DNA of 5,415 nucleotides, taken from contig JARIHM010000029.1 in NCBI GenBank assembly GCA_029288275.1, forward strand, positions 1 to 5,415, read 5' to 3'. Under the pieces are notes generated by a model that searched no databases, was not told the DNA's origin, and saw nothing but the letters and a program-made list of their open reading frames with translations. Source of the stretch: Candidatus Saccharimonadota bacterium (GTDB lineage: Bacteria; Patescibacteriota; Saccharimonadia; UBA4664). Made by a program: the position numbers and the translations under genes. Below are positions 1 through 4,920 of this stretch, one piece after another (within the stretch, counting starts at the first letter, position 1; the number at the start of each line of letters is the position of its first letter).

Positions 1-1815
1 ATTTATAATCCTGGCAATGACACGTGTACCCCTGACGGCAAGACCACCGTCACGCCCAATCGTAACAATGCTAACTACAAGAACCTGGTGGCTAGCAAGG
101 GTTCCAATGCCGCACTAGTGGCTGCCGATCCCAAGAGCGGCCAGGTACTCGCCATGGTGGGCTCGTACAGCTTTGCTGCTTCCCAGGTCAATGTAGCCAC
201 ACGCCCCCGCCAGCCAGGCTCCAGCTTTAAGCCGTATGTGTATGCCACCTTGTTTAGTAAAAACAAGGACGCTGGTTGTACGAGCAACACTACAACCTGT
301 GCCACCTACGGCGCCGGCAGCGTACTCACCGATACCATTGCCGAGGCCGAATCCTTTGACCCCAAGAACTACCATCCGCGCGACTTTGGCGGCAGCGCCG
401 AAGTAGGCGGCCCCGTCACTATCCGCACGGCGCTCACTGGTTCGCTCAACATTCCAGCCGTGCAGGCTTTGAGCCTGGCGGGAATCTCCAATTCCATCGC
501 CACAGCCCACTCCATGGGCATCACTACGCTAAACAATGATCCCAGCAGCTATGGCCTCAGCCTGGTACTTGGCTCGGGCGAGGTTACGCTAGCTGATCAC
601 GTGAATGCCTACGAAAGCTTTGCCAACGGCGGTGTCCATTACGACCCCACGATGGTATTGAAGATCTATGACAGCAAGAATCATGTGATTGAAGACAATA
701 CTACGCCTAAGTCGCCCAAGAAGGTGCTCGATGCCCAAGTGGCCTACATTATCAATAACATCCTCAGCGATGTGACGGCCGGCAATTATGTCTTCCACGG
801 CGAGCTGAATGTACCCGGCCACAGCGTAGGTGGTCAAGGAGGCCAGGGCGTAGCGGTCAAAACCGGTACCACCCAGTTCTTTAACGACGCGTGGACTATG
901 GGCTACACACCTTCGATTGTGGCTGGCGTATGGGCCGGCAATAACGACAACTCATCCATGACCAGCCAAGCCGCTGATATTGCTGCCCCGTTCTGGAAGA
1001 GTTTTATGAGCGCGGCTCTTACCGGCAAATCTCCCGAGACCTTCCCCAAGCCAGACGGTTTGCAGTACCTGCCCAATGCCGGCGGGGCCCTGCAGTCCAC
1101 TGTTTCCAGCGACTTTTTCCCCAAGTGGTACAAGGCACCGCAAAAGAAGTTCGTCACCATCGACAAGGTTTCGGGCAAGCTGGCCACCGACTGTACACCC
1201 GACCTAGCTAAGGAACAACAGCTAGATACGGGCATCACCGCTACCGATGACGCTCACTCCTGCGATGATACGAAGCCGACGGTATCGCTCAGTGGCGCCA
1301 GTGGCGGCGGACCCTACACTCTAAGCGCTAATGTTCAGCTCGGCACCTTCGGTACCAGTAAAAACGGACCCAACCCGGCTACCCTGGTGATCTCGTTCGA
1401 TGATCAAGTAGTTTCCACGCGCCAAATCAGCGGTAGCGGTACATACCAAGCCACCTATGCGCCTACGAGCACCGGTTCACATACGTTCACGGCGGTAGTA
1501 ACCGATAGCGGCCTCTACCAGGGCACCGATCAGGCAACGGTGAACGTAACCAATACCGGCAGCTCAGGCTCAAGCGGGTTCGAGGGACTTACGCCAACCA
1601 ACGGCTCTACCCAATCCATTGGCAACATCACATTCAGCTGGTCGCCTGACAGCGGCGCTAGCCAGTACCGACTGTTTATTGATGGCATTCAGCGCGGCGG
1701 ACCTACCAGTAACACTAGCAAGAGTTTCACGGTCACCACGCCAACTACTCATACTTGGTATGTTATGGCTGATAATGGTGACACTACACCGCAGCAGACA
1801 TTTACAACCCAATAA
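1..1815 (+). CDS. Penicillin-binding protein, class A type (transpeptidase domain plus Ig/FN3-like C-terminus), 5' partial
   Basis: The reading frame is open from base 1 to the TAA at 1813-1815, giving 604 residues with the N-terminus outside the window; the GTG at 88 is only an internal valine. The protein cross-links peptidoglycan stem peptides on the outer face of the membrane. All three transpeptidase motifs are present: SxxK as SSFK (nucleophile Ser codon 220-222, in RQPGSSFKPY), SxN as SLN (442-450) and KTGTT (from 859). The N-terminal glycosyltransferase domain and membrane anchor expected of PBP1A/PonA relatives would lie upstream, so 'class A' is inferred from the RQPGSSFKP and KTGTT contexts. 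After the catalytic domain come a linker, an Ig-like beta domain (about 1270-1555) and an FN3-like module (about 1580-1812), separated by a GSSGSSG linker. The C-terminal half is rich in Thr, Ser, Gly and Asn, fitting an exported protein. It contains pairs of cysteines (AGC...TTTC just after SxxK; TDC...HSC after the catalytic domain) that could form disulfides. The gene converges on the ABC operon. Confidence 0.93.
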   Translation: MYNPGNDTCTPDGKTTVTPNRNNANYKNLVASKGSNAALVAADPKSGQVLAMVGSYSFAASQVNVATRPRQPGSSFKPYVYATLFSKNKDAGCTSNTTTCATYGAGSVLTDTIAEAESFDPKNYHPRDFGGSAEVGGPVTIRTALTGSLNIPAVQALSLAGISNSIATAHSMGITTLNNDPSSYGLSLVLGSGEVTLADHVNAYESFANGGVHYDPTMVLKIYDSKNHVIEDNTTPKSPKKVLDAQVAYIINNILSDVTAGNYVFHGELNVPGHSVGGQGGQGVAVKTGTTQFFNDAWTMGYTPSIVAGVWAGNNDNSSMTSQAADIAAPFWKSFMSAALTGKSPETFPKPDGLQYLPNAGGALQSTVSSDFFPKWYKAPQKKFVTIDKVSGKLATDCTPDLAKEQQLDTGITATDDAHSCDDTKPTVSLSGASGGGPYTLSANVQLGTFGTSKNGPNPATLVISFDDQVVSTRQISGSGTYQATYAPTSTGSHTFTAVVTDSGLYQGTDQATVNVTNTGSSGSSGFEGLTPTNGSTQSIGNITFSWSPDSGASQYRLFIDGIQRGGPTSNTSKSFTVTTPTTHTWYVMADNGDTTPQQTFTTQ

Positions 1816-1846
1816 AAAAGGCCCCGTCGCGGGCCTTTTTTATTGG
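1809..1846. terminator. Bidirectional intrinsic terminator shared by convergent PBP and ABC ATPase genes
   Basis: The arms CCAATAAAAAAGGCCC (1809-1824) and GGGCCTTTTTTATTGG (1831-1846) are perfect reverse complements of 16 bp around a 6-nt loop, CGTCGC. Read on either strand this gives a GC-rich stem top followed by a run of six T, with an A-run before it, so it should stop transcription from both sides. The TAA of the PBP (1813-1815) and the TAA of the ATPase (minus strand, 1842-1840) both lie in the arms at mirrored positions, and both genes end with CAA TAA. Confidence 0.93.
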
Positions 1847-2565
1847 CTACGAATATAGCCCTCGAGCCGGTCGACCAGCTTGAAGAATTCGGCGCTGCGG
1901 AGATGGCGCGGCCGGGGCAACTTATTTGTAATAACCTGGTCCACGCTCCCTGGCCGCGCCGAGAACACCACGATCCGGTCGGCCATCTGCGCTGCCTCCT
2001 CGGGCGAATGCGTTACCATCACAACGGTCGTGCCCGTTTCCTGCCAAACCTTGAGCAGATCGAGCCGCAGCTCCTCGGCCGTAGCGGTATCGAGGGCCGA
2101 AAAGGCTTCATCGAGCATTAGTACGTCTGGGTCTACGGCTAGCGCTCGGGCAATGCCAACCCGCTGTTTTTGCCCACCTGACAGCTCCTTCGGATGATTG
2201 TTCTCCAACCCCTTCAAACCCAGTGCCTCGATCTGGCGGTTGACCGTGCGCGTAACCTGCTTGGCCGGCGCTCCAGCCATCTTTAATCCAAAGGCGATAT
2301 TCTGGCTCACTGTGAGCCAAGGCATCAGGCCAAAATTCTGAAATACAAAGCCTAGCCTGTCCGGCCGGCCCACGACATGGCCCGAGGTCGGCTCCATCAA
2401 ACCAGCCATAATCCGCAGTAGCGTCGATTTACCACAGCCGCTGGGGCCCATCAGGCACAGAAATTCTCCCGGTGTCACCGAGATATTTACATCTTGCAGG
2501 ATAAGCTCGGTGCTCGATTCTTCGACGTACTGTTTTACGATATGCTGTAACTCAAACGTTCTCAT
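1840..2565 (-). CDS. ABC transporter ATPase, NitT/TauT/SsuB family
   Basis: This is a 241-residue cytoplasmic ATPase that powers import by the permease encoded just upstream. Canonical motifs are all intact: Walker A GPSGCGKST (40-48), Q-loop Gln in FVFQN (about 76), signature LSGGQKQR (128-135), Walker B VLMLDE (148-153) with catalytic Glu153, D-loop SALD (156-159) and H-loop His186 in MVTHSPEEA. The LMPWLTVSQNIAFGL segment after the Q-loop and the short length without a C-terminal regulatory domain are typical of the nitrate/sulfonate/taurine (SsuB/TauB) group. Known members carry nitrate, alkanesulfonates, taurine, bicarbonate or thiamine precursors, and the sequence does not say which applies here. 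The ATG at 2565-2563 overlaps the permease TGA in an ATGA arrangement. The upstream sequence has only a weak GAG as ribosome binding site, so translation is probably coupled to the permease. The stop codon is inside the shared terminator. Confidence 0.93.
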   Translation of the reverse strand: MRTFELQHIVKQYVEESSTELILQDVNISVTPGEFLCLMGPSGCGKSTLLRIMAGLMEPTSGHVVGRPDRLGFVFQNFGLMPWLTVSQNIAFGLKMAGAPAKQVTRTVNRQIEALGLKGLENNHPKELSGGQKQRVGIARALAVDPDVLMLDEAFSALDTATAEELRLDLLKVWQETGTTVVMVTHSPEEAAQMADRIVVFSARPGSVDQVITNKLPRPRHLRSAEFFKLVDRLEGYIRSQ

Positions 2566-3302
2566 GACTCGGTGGTGTATTTAGTGTAGTGATGCAACAA
2601 GGGCAGCCAAAAAACCTGATTAATAGCAAAGATAAGCAATAGGTAAACTAAAATAGCCAATGATAACAGCATGACACCGCCATGTTCCCCGATCTGACCA
2701 AGATAATGACCCGCCCCGGCCACGCCCGCAATAATTTCAGCACCCACGATGGTATCCCAAGCCTGCCCCCAAGAGATAATCGAGCCTGTAATAATCTGAG
2801 GGCGCAAGAGAGGCCAAAGGTAGAACACAAGATGGCGCCAACCGGTTGCCCCAAATAGTTCGGCTGCTTCGGCCTCGTCTTCACGCTGTTCCTTAACGCC
2901 ACCAATGACGCTAAATACAATCGGCCAGATCATCGCGATTACCAGAATAATCACTACCGTAATGCGGCTATGGCCAAAGTAGTACACGAGCACCGGCAAG
3001 AGGGCAAAAGTAGGAAAACTCTGCGCCAGATCAATAACCGGCAGAAGCAATGCCTCCAGACGCGGACTCGCTACCGCCAAGAGGCCAAGTAGTAATCCTA
3101 ATATCAAACAGGCCACATAGGCTAATGTGACACTCACGAGACTACTCAGGAAGAATTGAAAAAAGGCAATGGTGTCGAGCGAAGCTCGCGAAGCCAATGA
3201 TAGAATGGCTATACCAACCACCAGCAAGATAAACGAGGCCCACTGAAGTTGCTGATGATGCCGGCTGTGCCGGACGGTTCGGTGGTAACGCGCGAGTGAC
3301 AT
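2562..3302 (-). CDS. ABC transporter permease, NitT/TauT/SsuC family (BPD_transp_1)
   Basis: This is a 246-residue integral membrane subunit of an importer. About six hydrophobic segments are visible (roughly 22-38, 52-78, 84-108, 113-135, 170-195 and 210-235). The cytoplasmic EAA loop that docks the ATPase lies between the fourth and fifth (EAEAAELFGATGW at 143-155, ending in WPLLRP about 163-168). Closest families are SsuC/TauC. The frame extends upstream to a GTG at 3344, adding 14 residues, but the ATG at 3302 is preferred. It sits exactly 6 nt after a consensus TATAAT, so the transcript would begin at this ATG, and the longer form would need translation of sequence upstream of the predicted start of transcription. 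The N-terminal tail is short, cytoplasmic and His/Arg-rich (four His in residues 7-16). It is the first gene of the two-gene operon. No substrate-binding protein gene is adjacent within the window. Confidence 0.9.
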   Translation of the reverse strand: MSLARYHRTVRHSRHHQQLQWASFILLVVGIAILSLASRASLDTIAFFQFFLSSLVSVTLAYVACLILGLLLGLLAVASPRLEALLLPVIDLAQSFPTFALLPVLVYYFGHSRITVVIILVIAMIWPIVFSVIGGVKEQREDEAEAAELFGATGWRHLVFYLWPLLRPQIITGSIISWGQAWDTIVGAEIIAGVAGAGHYLGQIGEHGGVMLLSLAILVYLLLIFAINQVFWLPLLHHYTKYTTES

Positions 3303-3307
3303 AATGG

Positions 3308-3313
3308 TATTAT
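3308..3313 (+). promoter_or_regulatory. Candidate divergent -10 element for the small plus-strand unit
   Basis: On the plus strand TG-G-TATTAT (3305-3313) is an extended -10-like motif. It overlaps the minus-strand TATAAT by five bases, so the same A/T core could be opened for transcription both ways. The predicted start would be near 3320, giving a leader of about 100 nt before the small gene. No -35 match is visible, and this is the weaker of the two elements. Confidence 0.35.
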
Positions 3314-3317
3314 AGCA
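3309..3317 (-). promoter_or_regulatory. Extended -10 promoter of the ABC operon, predicted leaderless
   Basis: Read on the minus strand, the sequence TGC-TATAAT-ACCATT-ATG runs from 3317 to 3300. TATAAT (3314-3309) is a perfect -10 hexamer with the TG dinucleotide of an extended -10 element one base upstream. Six bases separate the hexamer from the ATG, so the usual start spacing puts +1 on the A of the permease start codon (3302). There is no recognisable -35 hexamer at 16-18 bp, and no Shine-Dalgarno sequence could fit in such a transcript. The motif is seen directly; leaderless transcription is inferred. Confidence 0.65.
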
Positions 3318-3329
3318 AAGTGCTTGCGC

Positions 3330-3346
3330 TTGTGGCGGAGCCACAA
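3330..3346. promoter_or_regulatory. Perfect 17-bp inverted repeat, candidate operator (or leader hairpin)
   Basis: TTGTGGC-GGA-GCCACAA is a perfect inverted repeat with 7-bp arms and a 3-bp centre. Relative to the predicted start of the ABC operon it covers about -28 to -44, the place of the absent -35 element. That suits either a repressor site or an activator site. In a plus-strand transcript starting near 3320 it would instead fold as a stem-loop close to the 5' end. No particular regulator family is recognised from the arms. Confidence 0.5.
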
Positions 3347-3347
3347 C

Positions 3348-3362
3348 CTCCCGTTAGGGGAG
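3348..3362 (+). promoter_or_regulatory. Small hairpin overlapping a Shine-Dalgarno sequence
   Basis: CTCCC (3348-3352) can pair with GGGAG (3358-3362) across a 5-nt loop. GGGAG is part of AGGGGAG (3356-3362), the ribosome binding site 10 nt before the ATG at 3373, so pairing would hide that site. The stem is only 5 bp, so its stability in vivo is uncertain. Confidence 0.3.
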
Positions 3363-3372
3363 CACGTTTGTT

Positions 3373-3453
3373 ATGGTTCATTACCATTATGGCAGCTATC
3401 CATGGATGACCGAGGAGAGTGATAACCGTGTGCCTTGCTCCGGAAGAGTTTAG
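3373..3453 (+). CDS. Possible 26-codon leader peptide or small overlapping ORF
   Basis: An ATG at 3373-3375 follows AGGGGAG (3356-3362) at a 10-nt spacing and opens a 26-residue frame (MVHYHYGSYPWMTEESDNRV and six more residues) ending at TAG 3451-3453. It overlaps the start of the next small gene in a different frame by about 26 bp if that gene starts at 3428. It contains a Tyr/His/Trp-rich stretch (HYHYGSYPW) but no known leader-peptide pattern. It could be a coupled leader peptide, a chance ORF, or the real N-terminus of the downstream protein joined by a frameshift. No homology can be judged by eye. Confidence 0.3.
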   Translation: MVHYHYGSYPWMTEESDNRVPCSGRV

Positions 3454-3667
3454 GGCAGAGTTTCCGATCAGCAAGATGCCATCCGCTAGCGACCAGGCAC
3501 GGATCAAACGGGCACTTCGCGGGTTGAGCTTCCGCATCGACCGAGTTGTATTTCAGCCGGGCGGCCCCGGCAAGGAGCAGATGATTCGCGTTATATCCTC
3601 CCATTCTCCCACTAACCCCGAAGCTGCTCACCTCGAGATCAGGCGTGTTATCGAGCGGTTTCGGTAG
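3428..3667 (+). CDS. Small hypothetical protein, about 79 residues
   Basis: I do not recognise this protein. Two GTG starts are possible. The one at 3419 has a GAGGAG directly against it (almost no spacing), whereas the GTG at 3428 has AGGAG (3413-3417) about 10 nt upstream, so 3428 is preferred. An in-frame TGA at 3407-3409 blocks any longer start. The product is soluble, with no signal peptide or membrane segment. A helix-prone N-terminal half (PEEFRAEF, ASDQARIKRALRG) is followed by two probable beta strands (FRIDRVVFQP and EQMIRVISSH) and a C-terminal helix ending in IRRVIERFR. This resembles a small alpha-beta domain and is rich in Arg. A strong intrinsic terminator begins 6 bp after the stop, and a ribosome binding site precedes it, so it is probably a real monocistronic gene. 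It stands alone on the plus strand between two minus-strand operons. Confidence 0.6.
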   Translation: MCLAPEEFRAEFPISKMPSASDQARIKRALRGLSFRIDRVVFQPGGPGKEQMIRVISSHSPTNPEAAHLEIRRVIERFR

Positions 3668-3673
3668 AAACCG
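3656..3673. other. Perfect hairpin across the stop codon of the small gene
   Basis: CGGTTTC (3656-3662) and GAAACCG (3667-3673) are perfect 7-bp arms around a GGTA loop. The TAG stop (3665-3667) lies in the loop and first arm base. It abuts the terminator stem, sharing G3673. No T-run follows on either strand, so it is not itself a terminator. It may stabilise the 3' end or simply be chance. Confidence 0.4.
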
Positions 3674-3706
3674 AGCCTGCCCCATCTGGGGTAGGCTCTT
3701 TTTTTT
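3673..3706 (+). terminator. Intrinsic terminator of the small plus-strand gene
   Basis: GAGCCT-G-CCCC (3673-3683), loop ATCT (3684-3687), GGGG-T-AGGCTC (3688-3698) forms an 11-bp stem with one G-U pair, followed by eight T (3699-3706). It starts 6 bp after the TAG of the small gene. On the minus strand the stem is not followed by a T-run, so it should act weakly, if at all, on the radA/PIN-TRAM transcript that converges on it from the right. Confidence 0.92.
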
Positions 3707-3719
3707 GCAGCCCTCTGCG

Positions 3720-4898
3720 TTACTGGCGCTCCGCAGTATGATCACGACTGGGCTGGATTTGCGGCGCCGGCGACTCGGGCTGATTACCACGAACCAGGCG
3801 ATCCTCGATCGCTGAGCTTGAGCTGGGCTTAGGCCGGCGACTAGCGTTGTCGCGCGAACGGTGTGGTCGAGCGGGGGCAACGGTAGGCTGGGCAGGCGGC
3901 GTGATCGCCGAAACGTCGGGAATGGGCGTCCCTGGCTGCTCAGCTGGCTTGCTCGTATCTACGACGGCGCTCTGCGTTGGCTGGGGTTGACGCCTACCAC
4001 CGTGGTTACGGCCGCTAGGATGCTTACTGATAGTGGGTCGGACACCGGCAGCCTCGCTGGTCACCGATTTGTCAGCCGCCGGCGAGGCCGGTTGTGCCGG
4101 CTTGGGTGCCGGCGTATTGGCAAAGGCCACTGCCTTACGCGGCGCCGCAAAGATCATTTTGCCAGCTACCGTCTGGAAAACCCGGGTGACCTCAGTTGCC
4201 ACCTCCTGGCCAATCAGCTTGTCGCCATTCTCCACCACGATCATCGTGCCATCGGCCAAGTAACCCACGCCCTGATTGCGCTCCTTACCCGGCTGCACCA
4301 CGCGTACCACCAGCTCTTCACCCGGCAGCACAACGGGCCGAATAGCATTCGACAACTCATTTACATTAAGTACCCGCACCCCCTGGATTTGCGCTACCCG
4401 GTTAAGGTTATAGTCGGTCGTGAGAACGTTGCCATGTAGACGCTGCGCCAGTGCTACCAGCTTTGCATCCACCTCGCGGATATTAGGCGCATCCTCTTCG
4501 GTAATCTCAACCGTCACGTCTGGCATTTCACGCAAGCGGTTCAGTACTTCCAAACCCCGGCGGCCCCGGCCACGACGCATTGCGTCATCCGAGTCGGCTA
4601 TGTTCTGGAGCTCGGCCAGAACAAACCTCGGCACCATAAGTACGCCCGGTGCAAAGCCAGCAGCCGCAATATCGGCGATACGACCATCAATAATCACCGA
4701 GGTGTCAACTAGCACTCGCCTGGCCGCCGGTAGATCATCCGAAACTGGCTCAGCCGCCGCGGCGTTGGGTTGGGGCGTAGGGCTAGGAGCCGGCTTTGGG
4801 GTAAATGATGACATTAACCGGGCAAACACGTAAAGAATTCCTAATAATACTGCCAGCACACCAATAATGGCGCATGAGTAGACCAAGGCATCGGTCAT
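3720..4898 (-). CDS. Membrane-anchored PIN-TRAM domain protein (YacL-like putative ribonuclease) with long disordered tail
   Basis: This is a 392-residue protein. One membrane segment (about 5-28) and a Pro/Ala-rich linker (33-52) lead to a PIN nuclease domain (about 60-180). Its acidic residues match the family's metal site: Asp65 in VDTSVIIDG, Glu96 in LAELQ, Asp144 in REVDAKL and Asp162 in LTTDYNL. A TRAM domain (about 188-252), an RNA-binding OB-like fold, follows. Family members of the YacL type are putative membrane-bound Mg-dependent RNases whose substrate is not well defined. Two things are unusual: a single N-terminal helix, where Firmicutes YacL has several, and a final 140 residues of low-complexity Pro/Ala/Ser/Thr/Gln with clusters of Arg and His (GRNHGGRR, RPHRSR, SRRPKP) that look disordered and RNA- or acid-binding. 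The ATG at 4898 has AAGGAA (minus strand, 4910-4905) 6 nt before it. It begins 22 bp after the radA stop, so the two are probably co-transcribed. Confidence 0.9.
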   Translation of the reverse strand: MTDALVYSCAIIGVLAVLLGILYVFARLMSSFTPKPAPSPTPQPNAAAAEPVSDDLPAARRVLVDTSVIIDGRIADIAAAGFAPGVLMVPRFVLAELQNIADSDDAMRRGRGRRGLEVLNRLREMPDVTVEITEEDAPNIREVDAKLVALAQRLHGNVLTTDYNLNRVAQIQGVRVLNVNELSNAIRPVVLPGEELVVRVVQPGKERNQGVGYLADGTMIVVENGDKLIGQEVATEVTRVFQTVAGKMIFAAPRKAVAFANTPAPKPAQPASPAADKSVTSEAAGVRPTISKHPSGRNHGGRRQPQPTQSAVVDTSKPAEQPGTPIPDVSAITPPAQPTVAPARPHRSRDNASRRPKPSSSSAIEDRLVRGNQPESPAPQIQPSRDHTAERQ

Positions 4899-4920
4899 AA
4901 TACGTTCCTTTTTGAAATAA

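Noticed and set aside
88..90. GTG as the start of the penicillin-binding protein
   Set aside because: The same frame is open from base 1, and the sequence before it still reads as transpeptidase-region protein. A start here would leave out the glycosyltransferase domain and membrane anchor.
253..300. Short repeats of Thr/Asn/Ser codons as possible repeat-driven variation
   Set aside because: There is no exact tandem unit, only amino-acid bias of an exported protein.
115..510. 131-codon minus-strand ORF
   Set aside because: Antisense to the transpeptidase domain with intact SxxK and SxN motifs; no motif of its own.
3303..3344. Upstream GTG start (3344) of the permease, adding 14 residues
   Set aside because: The added residues would be encoded across the -10 element and half of the inverted repeat. 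The ATG at 3302 fits the promoter.
3389..3427. Small gene starting at ATG 3389 with TGA (3407) read as glycine, as in Gracilibacteria
   Set aside because: It would give an open frame, but the permease uses TGA as its stop in a normal ATGA overlap. No long gene here has an internal TGA, and the GC content is high for code 25.
3303..3427. Riboswitch or small RNA in the intergenic region
   Set aside because: Two short hairpins are present, but no known aptamer core or conserved multi-stem architecture can be recognised.
3371..3880. 169-codon minus-strand ORF
   Set aside because: It runs through the opposite strand of a terminator and the small gene, and out of frame through PIN-TRAM. The product has no domain character.
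3861..4439. 192-codon plus-strand ORF
   Set aside because: It lies antisense to the PIN-TRAM gene, whose domains are clear. The translation is Arg/Leu-rich shadow sequence without recognisable motifs.
4420..4833. 137-codon plus-strand ORF
   Set aside because: Antisense to the PIN domain; Ser/Arg/Ala-rich composition typical of a shadow frame.
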